Below are positions 21,437 to 32,099 of a DNA stretch of 64,000 nt, in pieces. Source of the stretch: Dipteris shenzhenensis. Taxonomy: Eukaryota > Polypodiophyta > Polypodiopsida > Gleicheniales. A program made the position numbers and the translations under genes. The stretch lies in assembly GCA_047967505.1 (NCBI GenBank), contig CM106541.1, one strand, 5' to 3'. The notes beneath the pieces are model-generated. The model saw only the letters and a list, made by a program, of their open reading frames with translations, searched no databases and had not been told where the DNA came from. Each line of letters starts with the position of its first letter. The first letter of the stretch is position 1.

Positions 21437-22984
21437 CGCCGGTCCAAGAGATTAGAGGAGCAAAGAAGGTCGCAAGAACACTTGGTCAACTATGCTTTGA
21501 TGACAGAAGTGACCCGTGCTGATGAACCCAAGTGTCTTGAAGAGGCACAGGGCGATGATAGGTGGATGGAGGCTATGCAGTCGGAGTATGGCTCCATAAT
21601 GAAGAACAACACTTGGGACCTTGTGGATCGACCACCAAAACGCAAGGTCATCGGAACCAAGTGGATGTACAAGACCAAGTACAAGTCCGACGGCACATTG
21701 GATAAGTACAAGGCTCGGCTCATGGCAAAAGGATTTGCACAGTGTTTTGGCTTTAGCTGCCCAGGGAAGTTGGCTCGTGTTTCAAATGGATGTGAAATCT
21801 GCCTTTTTGAATGGAGATCTCAAGGAGGAGGTATACGTGGAACAACCACCAGGTTTTGAGATCCCCAGTTCAGAAGGTAAAGTCTGCAAATTGAAGAAGG
21901 CACTTTACAGGCTGAAACAGGCCCCACGAGTGTGGCACCAGCGAATTGATGCCTACTTTCTACAAAATGGGTTCAGGAGGAGCCCATCTGATGCAAATTT
22001 GTATATCTTCAGCAGAGAAGGAGGTAGGTGTATGATCATGGTCCTTTATGTGGACGACCTTGTCATAACAGGGAACCATGAAGAGAAGATCTCGCAGATG
22101 AAGCATTTGCTAGGAAGAGAGTTTGAAATGACAGACCTCGGACTCATGCATTTCTATTTGGGGATTGACTGTAGGAGCCGAAACAGATCTTCATTTCATA
22201 GCCAAAGTATGCTGGAGAGATACTGAAGGCATTTGGCATGGCTGAGTGCAAGATAGTTGGTACCCCTATGGAGGTTGACACGAAGCTCTCAAACGAGGAT
22301 TCATCACCACTAGTGGACGAAGCAAAGTACAAAAGGCTTGTGGGCAGCTTGATTTACCTGTGCAACACACGGTCGGACATCAGCTTTGCGACTGGTGTAC
22401 TAAGCAAGTTTTTCAATAAGCCCTGGGAGAACCATTGGAGGGCAGGGATGTGGGTGCTGAAATACATCAAAGGCACACTTGATTATGGCATCACCTATAC
22501 CAAGGGCAACATCTTGACCGGATTCTGTGACTCGAATTGGGCAGGAGACGTGGACAGTAGGAGATCAGTGATAGGGTATTGTTTCTCACTTGGATCTCGA
22601 GTTGTGTCATGGGTCAACAAGAAGCAACCCACAGTTGCTCTTTCTTCTACCAAGGCCGAGTACAAATCTGCATGCTTTGCTTCTTGCGAGGCAGTGTGGT
22701 TGAGGAGGATTTTGGGGGATATGGGTGCAGTGTAGAACAAGCCTACACAGTTATCATGTGACAATTAGAGTTGCATGGCGATTGCAAAGAACCCAGTGTT
22801 CCATGCTCGCACAAAACACATTGAGACTCAATATCACTTTGTACGTGAGCTCATCATGGATGGAGAGGTCGACTTGGTGTACTATCCGACTACAGAGAAT
22901 GTTGCGAACATCTTCACGAAGGCTCTTGGAAGAGACTTGTTGGAGAGGCATCTTCATCGACTTCGCATTGGGCCGAAAAAGTAA
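21437..22984 (+). pseudogene. Copia RT / RNase H remnant
   Basis: Begins in the integrase-RT linker (RRSKRLEEQRRSQEHLV). RT blocks: EYGSIMKNNTWDLVDRPPKR, GTKWMYKTKYKSDGTLDKYK, then a deletion of about 60-75 bp with frame change after KGFAQ (about 21740). Next come FQMDVKSAFLNGDLKEEVY, YRLKQAPRVWHQRIDAYFL and the active site MVLYVDDLVITGNHEE. A frameshift near 22190 leads into RNase H: AFGMAECKIVGTPMEVD, GSLIYLCNTRSDISFATG, CDSNWAGDVDSRRSVIGY, AIAKNPVFHARTKHIETQYH, NIFTKALGRDLLERHLHRL, ending at 22984. Two TAGs lie near 22733 and 22766. It is the same family as the minus element at 30.1-34.1 kb. Everything upstream of the linker is missing. Confidence 0.9.
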
Positions 22985-22999
22985 GTTCACTTGCGAGTA

Positions 23000-23057
23000 G
23001 ACATTGAGGGGGGGTGTTAGATATCAATGACATTGAGGGGGGGTGTTAGATATCAAT
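23000..23057 (+). repeat. 29-bp tandem duplication of PPT plus LTR start
   Basis: GACATTGAGGGGGGGTGTTA followed by GATATCAAT occurs at 23000-23028 and again at 23029-23057. The unit joins the polypurine tract to the first bases of the LTR (TGTTAGATATC), so the 3' LTR boundary is duplicated. Confidence 0.9.
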
Positions 23058-23587
23058 GCTCCACTCTTGTGTAACTACGCGGGAACCAGCTAACGCTACT
23101 TGTAAGCCCCCCATATGAGGAGAAGGCATTTGAGTAGCATGGTTATCCGGTAGGTCCTAGTTTGGACACCAGATGGGGGCCATGTGTGGCCTGATGGCTG
23201 GACGGTTTTAGATAGAGTTGGCACACCTCCAACTAGGCTACATGCAAGTGTGGGAAGGCATCCCTTAACTGACCGCACTGAGGGTAGATGGAGCATTTCC
23301 TGGGGCAGCCCACTCTCGGGTTGCGGGGCCCGTTTGGAGCCTCAGACGATCCCGGATGGCTCTGGGCCGAACGGTGACTGTAGGTTAGTTGCTCTATTTT
23401 GCACACCAGTTCTATCATATGGTTAGTGGCCTATTTCGAGACTGACCCCTAGTCGACCGTTTTGGGTGGACTGAAATTTGTAAAAATTTCCTACCATCCC
23501 TCTCTTTCCTATTTTGAAATCTATGGCTGGATAGAGGACAGGGGAGGGGAGTGAAGTAGAAATTTCAAAAAAATTCCTGCCATCCCT
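23044..23587 (+). repeat. LTR-like copy 1 (shortened)
   Basis: Starts TGTTAGATATCAATGCTCCA after the PPT and is collinear with 23588-24000. It lacks the TATA-containing part found in copy 2. It ends in an AAATTTC-A-rich block and CTGCCATCCCT, as copy 2 does, so it looks like an internally deleted LTR. Confidence 0.7.
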
Positions 23588-24346
23588 TGTTAGATATCAA
23601 TGCTCCACTCTCGTGTAACTACGCGAGAACCAGCTAACTCTACTGGTAAGCCCCCATATGAGGAGAAGGCATTTGAGTAGCTCAATTATCTGGTAGGTCC
23701 TGGTTTGGACACCAGATGGGGGCCATGTGTGGCCTGATGGCTGGATGGCTTTCGATAGAGTTGGTACACTGCCAACTAGGCTACATGCAAGTGTGGGAAG
23801 GCATCCCTTGACTGACCACACTAAGGGTAGATGGAGCATTTCCTAGGGCAGCCCACTCTTGGGTTGCAGGGCCCATTTGGAGCCTCAAATGATCCCAGAT
23901 GGAACGGAGGTTAGTTTCTCTGTTTTGTGCACCGGTTCTATCGTATGATCAGTGGCCTATTTCAGGACCAACTCCCAGTCGACTATTTTGGGTGGACTGG
24001 GTCGGTCACCCAATTGAGCCTAACTGACTACGACTAGTGGCTATATAAGAGCAAGCCCATGAAGCCCATTTCATCACTCGCTATAGTAACCCTGATTCCT
24101 TAGCATCCAGCCTCCGTCTTCTACTATTTCCAACATGCCATTGAAGCTTCTTTCACAAGAGCGCACGGTCGGGAGGCAGCGCCATCTATTGTATCAATTC
24201 TATAGTAATCAAATTTTTTGATTCTCCATACTATTTTGTTTTCTCTCTTGCGTATGAGATCATGTTATCTGTTGAGCACAGACGTATTATTTTCTTACAT
24301 CCTTAGACTCCTTGATATTTCAAAAAATTCCCTGCCATCCCTCTCC
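23588..24346 (+). repeat. LTR-like copy 2 (fuller)
   Basis: Begins TGTTAGATATCAATGCTCCA directly after copy 1 and includes the promoter-like part missing there. The right end is uncertain; the last block shared with copy 1 (ATTTCAAAAAATTCC, CTGCCATCCCT) ends near 24346. No PBS follows, so the two copies sit in tandem without an internal region between them. Confidence 0.65.
24041..24050 (+). promoter_or_regulatory. TATA box of copia LTR
   Basis: CTATATAAGA with a CCAAT word about 30 bp upstream (24009). This is a typical LTR promoter layout. It is missing from the neighbouring LTR copy 1. Confidence 0.6.
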
Positions 24347-24663
24347 TTGACTCCCCTCCCCTCTCTCCTTTATCCCCCCTTCCCTCCTCTATCTCACTTA
24401 GCCCCTCCTCTCTCCTAGACCCTCCTCTCCTCCCCTTCTCTCTCTCATGTTGCTGACCTATCCCCTCCTGTCTCTCACCTCACCCACCTCTCCCCTCTCC
24501 CCTCCTCTCTCTCCCATTGCTCAACTCTCCCCTCCTCTCTCTCACACTGCCCTTCCCCTCTCCCCTCTTCTCTCTCATGAAGTCGTCCCCTCTCCCCTCC
24601 CCTCCTCTCTCTCACGTCACTCACCTCTCTGTCTTATCTCTTTCATGTTGCCTCTCCCCTTCC

Positions 24664-24704
<41 letters not shown>

Positions 24705-24740
24705 GCCTCTCCTCTCCCCTCCTCTCCCCTCCCCCCCCCT

Positions 24741-24771
<31 letters not shown>

Positions 24772-24775
24772 GTCT
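24347..24775. repeat. CT-rich low-complexity tract
   Basis: Dominated by CTCCCCTCC and CTCTCT words, with a (CT)n run at about 24668-24702. It separates two oppositely oriented copia LTRs. Ser/Leu/Pro frames here are artefacts. Confidence 0.9.
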
Positions 24776-24978
24776 TGTTAAATTACATGGCACAGTGGAA
24801 CAGAAACTGAACAAAGAAAAGAGAGTACACAGCAAACTAGAGATGAACAAAATTTTCCTTCAATACTAATGTAGTACAGATGATGGCTCCATCCACCTGT
24901 GCACTCCCATAGTGGAGCTTAGATGGCGATCTAAATAGATACTAGGTGAAGAGCTACCTAGTTGGAAGATCTCATATG
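24776..24978 (-). repeat. Probable outer part of LTR of the 30-34 kb copia element
   Basis: Removing the minus element with TSD ATATG (24979-29694) joins this segment directly to 29695-30079, the 3' LTR of the minus copia element. The left limit (TGTTAAATTAC, after the CT tract) is a guess. Confidence 0.35.
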
Positions 24979-25226
24979 TGTTGGAAGATAGCATGGAAGC
25001 AACAAAAGATGGATATAATGAAAAGAAGTGCTCATAGAATGAAAAACAATGAGAGCCATATGTAGGGCATCTCTACATGATCACTGACATCATCGATGAC
25101 CTCTGACCAAAGGCCATCGAGCTCATCTACTCCCCTAGAATCTTGTCAACATCTAGATGGCATCTAGCACACACATAGGACCAAAGGTGTGCTAACAAGG
25201 AGGCATGACCTTGATACATCCCAACA
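24979..25226 (-). repeat. 3' LTR of the minus-strand host element
   Basis: 248 bp. On minus: TGTTGGGATGTATCAAGG to CTATCTTCCAACA, after a PPT-like CCCTTGAGGGCAGG. Its central 150 bp match 29541-29689 plus 26872-26911. Confidence 0.75.
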
Positions 25227-26871
25227 AACCTGCCCTCAAGGGAATGCCTCAGGCTATGTCAAGGATACATCTAGTCACATAGTGTCTCAAGCCATCTCAT
25301 GGTGGTCAAGGATAAATCTATGGCTAGGATCTCATGCTAGCAAGGGTTCCCAAGGGTGTGAGGCAAACAAAGGGATACATAAGACCCCCAATGGTTATTT
25401 CTCTTTGCATGTGCATGCACACAATGTCTGTAGGAGGTACCATGGAGCTAAACACATACACATGGCCTACATCATATGGTGACTAGAGGTGTTTACAAAG
25501 AACACACAAAACAAGGGGAGTACAAAATATCATAGATACCTTAGAGAGGTTCACACAGACAAGATAAGATACCTTTGCATACTCATAATGGTTGCAAAAG
25601 GTTTACAAACTCTATTTTGGAAACATGATTATGAGATAAAGAATCCACCCATGACATGGATCTTATGTCCATTCAAAGTGAGCTCAACCACATATCTTTT
25701 GTCCAAATGCTCTTGGTTTGTCATGAACTTTGTAGAGGTAGAGGTGTCATCATCAAACTCATTCACTCCCAAGGTAGAGCAGCTTCGCAGAGCCGATTCA
25801 ACACAATGTGAGAAAACAAGAATCTGATGAAGATGGTCATCTTGAACAACAGGTCGACGATCCTTCACATCCGGCACTTTGGGGAGTTCAACCTACCAGT
25901 CGAAATGAGGGAAACGTTCATCCTTTGGACATGAAAGAAAGCTACCGAATTTCCAATCCTTGGATTTTGATGTCTTGAGAGACCATAGGCATCCATCAGC
26001 AGAGCTAACCTCCTTCAAAATCTAGCAAGATGATGAGTCGGATCTTGGGCATGGCATCATAACGTGATTTTTTGGTGCAGCTCAGAGATGATAAGCTGAT
26101 GTTGGGTACAGCAACAAAAAGGGTTTTCTTGCTTGGCTGCTCGAACACAACCATGACCAATAAAAGAAGACAAAACTTCCAAATTATTAGAGAGTAGCAG
26201 TGGCTAGCAACCCTCATCCGTTCCTTTTAGATGTGCAGAGAAACATTGGTGTCAACTATGGGTTGTGTGAGCCAAACCTTCACAATCAATACTCTACGAA
26301 ACCATTCATTAATGCCTCTAATTACTAAAAAACTTTCGATTGCAGAGCAAAACCAAGCAGCTGCACTTGAAATAGATAGCCTTTGCTCTTAAAACTTCAC
26401 AGGACAGTAGGCTTGTAGCAAATAAAAAGACTTTCAGAATGTTTCCTTCAGTAGCATTGTTGACAACACTTTCGCTAAACCTTCTACAAAGTGACGGCAG
26501 AAGAAGAAAACCCTCTAGAAATTGTCAAACCAGAAGATAATAGGCTCCAATTAACCATGGAAGATATGTAGTCAATTTCAAAATTTCATGCAGATAGACT
26601 ACTAGTATGTTGCCAGAAACTTTGCGAGCAGGTCAGAGCTACATATTCTTGAGGTTGGGGAAGCGAGGGTCTCAGGGCCATGGGCTATTGTGTCATGAAA
26701 GATGGCCAACTTTCTATAGACTACAGGAATTGAAAGGAAGTAGGAGTTTCCTTTTTTTGCCTATTTTGAGCTTGAGGTAACAAAATGTCTATTCATTTTT
26801 TTAATGTGTAGTGGTGTGTCACATCAACCATGTCAGATGAATCTAACAAAGTAGCGTTATTAAATGTTTTG
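25227..26871 (-). other. Internal region of the minus-strand element, coding unclear
   Basis: 25227-25490 is the reverse complement (diverged) of 28985-29252, the 3' non-coding end of the nested gag element, so this is family-specific 3' sequence. From 25500 to 26870 I see no RT, integrase or zinc knuckle on either strand. A minus frame at 25877-25629 looks mildly protein-like (YVVELTLNGHKIHVMGG) but is unidentified. It might be a captured sequence or a decayed gag. Confidence 0.4.
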
Positions 26872-26911
26872 GCCATCTCTACATGATCACTGACATCATT
26901 GATGACCTCTG

Positions 26912-27199
26912 TGATGGGATATCTCAAGGTGTATGCCTCAGGCATACCTTGGTTTCTATGTGTGAGTGCTAGAGGCACAGTTAGGTGCCCATAGGCATAG
27001 TTAGGTGGTGGAAAGCCACATAGGATGATTGAGAGAATCTAGGAGCAGATTGAGGAGATGATTGTGGAGCTCTGAAGTCATCAGTGATGTCAGTGAGCAT
27101 GTAAGAGGTGCCTACATAAGGACCTCACTCTTCTTCATTCCATAATGCAAGTATTTTGAATTTGTGTCCACTCTACTCTTTTCTTTCAGTTTACCAACA
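26912..27199 (+). repeat. 5' LTR of the gag-only element
   Basis: TGATGGGATATCTCAAGGTG to TTTCAGTTTACCAACA. The start is TGATGG rather than TGTTGG as in its relative. Confidence 0.9.
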
Positions 27200-27213
27200 T
27201 GATATCAGAGCCA
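27200..27213 (+). promoter_or_regulatory. Primer binding site, initiator tRNA-Met (one mismatch)
   Basis: TGATATCAGAGCCA abuts the LTR. The usual plant copia PBS is TGGTATCAGAGC; the third base is A instead of G. Confidence 0.8.
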
Positions 27214-28054
27214 TTTGATCCCCCTTGATCCATTTCTGCCACATCATCATCTTCTTCTCCATCTTCTTCTTCACCAACTCTTCCTCTTCTTCCCAAAATT
27301 TGCTTAAGCCTGTTCTCCTCCGGTTCTCTATCATTCTCCACGCCCTTCCTACTCGAGATCCATCTCAAAGGGGCAAACTCTTGGCTGAAAGGAATTGAAG
27401 AAACACGCGCTCGTTTTGTCGCCATTACATGCAGTTCGTCGACCTTTGTTCCTGCGTTTTCTCTCAACATGCTCCATGCTTCTCTAATTCCTTTCAGAGG
27501 GAGCTAGTCCATACCCAGAGCTATCCTGTGCTGAAATCTGAGCAGCAATGGTTGCATATTCAAGCTGAAAACAGAGAAAAACTAGTCGAAATTGGAGAGA
27601 CTAGCTATGGCACCCTGACATGTTTTTGCACCTTTTCTCCTCAGTGGACCTTCTATGGTATATCAGCTTTCTTTTGCCTCAAAAACCCCCTTTTCGTTTG
27701 CTCTGAAGAGTGAGATACAAGCCCTCCAAGTTCAGTCTTTTGATTTTGACAGTTTTGACAAGTTTTTGAAGATGATGCTACATAAGATGCTATTCTAGCA
27801 TTCCTAGTTTTTTGAAACTTTCAATAACATCAGTACAAGTGTGGCTTTAGTTTTGCTTTGAGTTGCTATACCTGGTTTTGGTTGGAAACTTTCATTTAGC
27901 CACCTCTATGAAGCATGTAAGAAAAAGCATCATTGATTGAATTTTGGTCACTAGTCTTTGCTACATGAAATGCTTATATTTGGAAACCTTTCAATTGTTA
28001 TTCTAGCCTTGTAAGAGAGAAAGACACTACCCAATATCTGGGTTAGACCCTCTC
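27214..28054 (+). other. Long leader of the gag-only element
   Basis: 841 bp between PBS and gag ATG. Frames on both strands here (for example minus 27470-27186, Glu/Asp-rich) look like shadows. It probably carries packaging signals, but none can be pointed to. Confidence 0.5.
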
Positions 28055-28881
28055 ATGGCTACCATATTGAATATAGATAAGTTCAATGGAAAGGGCTTCC
28101 ACACATGGCAGATGAAGGTGAAATTTGCATTGATGAGGGAAAACCTCTGGGGACTTGTCAAACCGACTTCAACCGCTTCTTCTATAGCCTCCAATGCTGG
28201 AGAATCCTCAACTCCGACACGCCCGGCAAGGGATCCCACTAGAGAGGAGAAAGCATATAGTATCATTGCTCTTTCTTTAGGAGATGATTATATTCATCAC
28301 ATCTCTGACTTAGAGTCTCCTTCAGAAGCTTGGCAGAAGCTTGACATGATTTTTGGTGCTAGCTCTCACATCTCTAAATTATCACTTAAAGTCTCTTTCT
28401 TTGAATTGAAGATGGTTAGTGGCACTACTTTGGCAGCTCATGTCAATTACATGCAGAGTCTTATGACTCAACTTGCTTCTATCAACTCTCCTATTACTAC
28501 CGATGATGCTATGGCAGTGTTAAGAGTATGCCTGAAGATTATGATCATATAGTTACCACTTTGAATAATATTCCTAATCCTAATCTTGAAGGTATTATCT
28601 CTGCTCTCCAAGAAGAAGAAAGGCACATGGAGCTCAGGAAAGGCAATGACACTGATTATGCTGTAAAAATCTAGAAGGGCAAGTTTACACCTTGCAATCA
28701 CTGTGGAAAGACAAATCACCTTTCAAAGGACTGCTTCAAAATCAACCCATGCAAACACTGTGGCAAAAACAATCATCATGAGAAGTTTTGTAGAGCCAAA
28801 GCAAAGACAGAAAATGCAAATCTACTTTCAGTTGATGTGCTTCCACAAGATGAGGCATCCTTCGAAGATTATGCATTTTAA
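28055..28881 (+). pseudogene. Copia-type gag with two zinc knuckles
   Basis: Starts at ATG 28055 (MATILNIDKFNGKGFHTWQM), a capsid/nucleocapsid protein. UBN2-type gag blocks: FALMRENLWGLVKP, YSIIALSLGDDYIHHISDL, SEAWQKLDMIFGAS, HVNYMQSLMTQLASI. A 1-bp loss near 28526 shifts the frame; the continuation reads MPEDYDHIVTTLNNIPNPN. A TAG (28673) follows, then two intact CX2CX4HX4C knuckles: CNHCGKTNHLSKDC and CKHCGKNNHHEKFC. The frame ends at TAA 28879-28881. Two zinc knuckles and no pol downstream suggest a dedicated gag gene. One frameshift and one stop suggest this copy is inactive. Confidence 0.88.
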
Positions 28882-29252
28882 ATCATCTCTATGTATGCTC
28901 AAGATCTCTTTTTTTATGTCAAGGTACTCAACCTGGATAGTCCTCCAAAATGAATGAAATAAACTATTGTGTTTTGTGTGTTTTGTAAACACCTCTGGTC
29001 ACCTTATGATGTAGGCCATGTGTATGTTTTGCTCCATGGTACCTCCTGCAGACATTGTGTGCATGTACATGCAGGGGGGATAACCATTGGAAGGTCTTTT
29101 TGTATCCCTTTTGTTTAACTTACACCCATGGTAACCCTTGCTAGCTTGAGATCCTAGCCATTGATAGATCCATGACCACCATGAGATGGCATGAGACACC
29201 TTGTGCTAGTTGTATCCTTGACATAGCCCGAGGCATTCCCTTGAGGGGGGTT

Positions 29253-29540
29253 TGATGGGATATCTCAAGGTGTATGCCTCAGGCACACCTTGGTTTCTAT
29301 GTGTGAGTGCTAGAGGCATAGTTAGGTGCACATAAGCACAGTTAGGTGGTGGAAAGCCACATAGGATGATTGAGAGAATCTAGGAGCAGATTGAGGAGAT
29401 GATTGTGGAGCTCTGAAGTCATCAGTGATGTTAGTGAGCATGTAAGAGGTGCCTACATAAGGACCTCACTCTTCTTCATTCCATAATGCAAGTATTCTGA
29501 ATTTGTGTCCACTCTACTCTTTCCTTTCAGTTTACCAACA
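29253..29540 (+). repeat. 3' LTR of the gag-only element
   Basis: Same length (288 bp) and ends as the 5' LTR, with a few substitutions (for example GGCACACCTT versus GGCATACCTT). Confidence 0.9.
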
Positions 29541-29694
29541 CTCTGACCAAAGGCCACCGAGCTCATCTAATCCCTTAGAATCTAGCCAACATCTAGATGG
29601 CATCTACTCCCACCTAAGTGTGCCTCTAGCACCACACATAGGACCAAAGGTGTGCTAACAAGGAGGCATGACCTTGATACATCCCAACAATATG

Positions 29695-30079
29695 ATCTGA
29701 ACTGATCTAATACAATGGACTCATGAGGTCACCTCTTTATATCTATGAGGGCAGTAGTCAGATCAACATAGTCGGTGGAATCGACTAGTCAACCTAGTCG
29801 ATGGAGCCAACTAGTCAACCTAGTCTGTGGAACCGACTAGTCGTCCATGGAATATTCAGAGAATATTCCCTATATCATCATAGCAAGAGTAAGGGGTCCC
29901 ACACAATTACCTTTCTACCATCAACGATCTCATTGATAGACCTCATCTGACATGCAAGTCAAGATCCATCCAATGTCACGGGCTCACACATGGCTTCTCC
30001 TCATATGGGGGCCTTACGACTTGAGCACCTTGGACCACTAGTGGTTACCAGGAGCGTGGGGCATTGAGCATATCTAATA
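29695..30079 (-). repeat. 3' LTR (part) of the minus copia element
   Basis: On minus it starts TATTAGATATGCTCAATGCC right after a PPT (ATTGAGGGGGG), and includes CCCCCATATGAGGAGAAG, shared with the LTRs at 23044 and 23588, so it is the same family with TG changed to TA. Short direct repeats around GACTAGTCAACCTAGTC lie at 29785-29850. Confidence 0.7.
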
Positions 30080-30111
30080 CCCCCCCTCAATGTCCACTCG
30101 TAGGTGAACTA

Positions 30112-32020
30112 ACTTCTTGGCCCAATGTCGAGTCTCTAAAGATGACCCTAAAGCTGATCCTTCCTGAGTGCCTTAGTGAAGATATTTGCTCCATTTTGCT
30201 CTAATGGACACTACACCAATTCCACTATCCCATCGTCAATCAAATCACGCACATAGTCATACTGAATCTCTATATGTTTTGTATGTGCATGAAACACTGG
30301 ATTTTTAGCAATGGCCATGCAACTTTGATTGTCGCACCTCAGCATAGTTGCCTCATCCTCTTGCACTCCCATGTGCCATAAGATCCTCCACAGCCACACT
30401 GCTTCACAAGTAGCAAAACATCCTGCCTTTTGTACTTAGCTTCGGTAGAAGACAATGCCAGTTTTGGTTGTTTCTTACTGATCCAAGAGAAGATACCTAG
30501 ACCTAAAGAGAAATGATGTCCGAAAATTGATTTCCTGGAATCAACATCTCCAACCCACCAATCCGAGTCACAATGACTAGCCAAGGAAGTGCCCGTACCA
30601 TAGGTGATGCCATAATCAAGAGTGCCCTTCACATACGTGAGCACTCGCATCCTTGCATTCCAATGATTCTCCCGGGGCTTATTGGAGAAGTTGCTCAAAA
30701 AGCCAACATCAAAACTGATGTCCGTTCTGGTGTTGCATAGATAGATGAGATTGCCGACCAACTTCCTGTACCGCCAGATGTCTGCTAGTGGTGAGGCATC
30801 CTCCATAGATAGCCTCGCATTTACCTCCATAGGTGTAGCTATCTCCTTGCACTCGGACATGCCAAATGCCTTCAAGATCTCCCTTGCATATTTCTGCTGA
30901 GAGATGAAGATCTTGCCTGGCTCTTGCTAGACTCCAATCCCCCAATAGTAGTGCATCAAGCCTAAGACTGTCATCTCAAACTCTATGCCCAACGCCTTTC
31001 TAGTCTCCTAGATCATGTCTTCATAGTCACCTATAATAAGGAGATCATCCACATATAGAACAATAATAGCAAATTTTCCACGTTTCTTGTACACATACAA
31101 GTTAGCATCTACGGCACATCTTTTGAAGTTTAATTTATGAAAGAATTTGTCTATCCATTGGTACCATGCTCTTGGGGCCTGTTTCAGTACAGAGCCTTCT
31201 TTAGCTTACATACCTTGTTCTCAGAATGTGGGGCCTCAAACCCAAGTGGCTGAGCCATGGGTCACCATTCAAGAATGTTGATTTGACACCCATTTGATAA
31301 ACTGGACACTTTTTATGAGTAGCCACGGATAGTATTGTGGGAATAGTGGTCATTCTGGCAATCAGAGCAAAAGATTCCTGAAAATTAAACCCTTCAACTT
31401 GCGAAAATCCTTGTGCAACCAATCTAGCTTTGTACTTTTCCAAAGTCCATCAGCCTTGTACTTTACCTTCCAAACCCACTTGGTGCCAATAACCTTTCTA
31501 GTAGGTGGTCGATCTACCAGCTCCCAAGTTTCATTCTTCATGATGCTCTCATATTCTACTTGCATAGTGTTTTTCCAATCTCGGTCTGCAAGTGCTTCCT
31601 CCAAACTCACAGGCTCCTATACTTTTGCAATAATCTTAGCCATCAAGGCCATATTGACTATGTGAGCAGAAGCCCTCCTTTGCTCCTTGATTCTCTGAGA
31701 TCGCCTTAGTTCATCTGCATGGTTATCATGGTCGTAGAGCTGCCTTACCCAATGTGACAATGGCTTTTCCAGTGGTGTAACAACATGTTGGTGACTTATA
31801 CCTTCATCATCTGATATTTCCTCCTTTATAGCTCCTGGGACAACAAGTCCACAGTGAATTACCTCTTCGCTTGATGATAAAGTGGAAGAGCTCTTCTCGG
31901 CCTCCACTGCGTGTGGCTACTCCTTGAACACCACATCGTGGCTCGCTATGATCTTCTTTGCCTCTCGGTCATACAACTTATAGGCTTTCTTCTCATCACA
32001 ATAGCCTAAGAAGATACATT
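30112..32020 (-). pseudogene. Copia RT and RNase H (minus element)
   Basis: From 31907 downward: acidic linker ending ADELRRSQRIKEQRR, then RT blocks EYESIMKNETWELVDRPPTR, GTKWVWKVKYKADG, KYKARLVAQGFSQVEGFNF, then IIVLYVDDLLIIGDYED (about 31040). RNase H: AFGMSECKEIATPMEVNA, GNLIYLCNTRTDISFDVG, ISKKQPKLALSSTEAKY, AIAKNPVFHAHTKHIEIQYD, NIFTKALRKDQL, ending near 30112. Several frameshifts and stops. The residues mirror the plus copy at 21.4-23.0 kb, so both derive from one family. Confidence 0.88.
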
Positions 32021-32099
32021 TGGTGCTTTTTGGTTGTATCTTGTTTCTCTCTTTGTCTAGTACATGCGCATAACATTCACACCAAAAAATTTTGAAGTG

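Larger units (their letters stand above)
26912..29540 (+). mobile_element. Gag-only LTR retrotransposon (TR-GAG-like), nested
   Basis: Complete ends: 288-bp LTRs at 26912-27199 and 29253-29540, PBS next to the 5' LTR, PPT TTGAGGGGGG before the 3' LTR, and a perfect 5-bp target duplication CTCTG (26907-26911 and 29541-29545). The internal 2.05 kb has a long leader, one gag gene and a 3' untranslated part, with no protease, integrase or RT. It must have moved using another element's enzymes. It inserted into the LTR of a related element in opposite orientation. The LTRs differ at only a few positions, so the insertion is fairly recent. Confidence 0.9.
24979..29689 (-). mobile_element. Minus-strand LTR element, host of a nested insertion
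   Basis: The 3' LTR is 24979-25226. The 5' LTR is split: its first 149 bp lie at 29541-29689 and a further about 40 bp at about 26872-26911, with the nested element between. Five bases flank the whole: ATATG at 24974-24978 and at 29690-29694, a perfect target duplication. LTR start on minus is TGTTGGGATGTATCAAGG. Excluding the insert it is about 2.1 kb. The 5' LTR loses similarity to the 3' LTR below about 26872, so a deletion has taken its end and probably the PBS. No pol motif was found inside. It is related to the nested element (similar LTR ends and 3' internal region). Confidence 0.75.

Noticed and set aside
19870-21489. Open frames of up to about 315 codons rich in Gly/His/Met/Trp (minus) or Pro/Cys/His (plus)
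   Set aside because: They are translations of the C-tract/palindrome minisatellite. All phases on both strands stay open because the unit lacks stop codons; there is no domain or complexity.
27186-27470. Acidic minus-strand frame in the gag-only element
   Set aside because: It lies in the leader, antisense to the element, and its acidic run reflects a TTC/TCT-rich plus strand.
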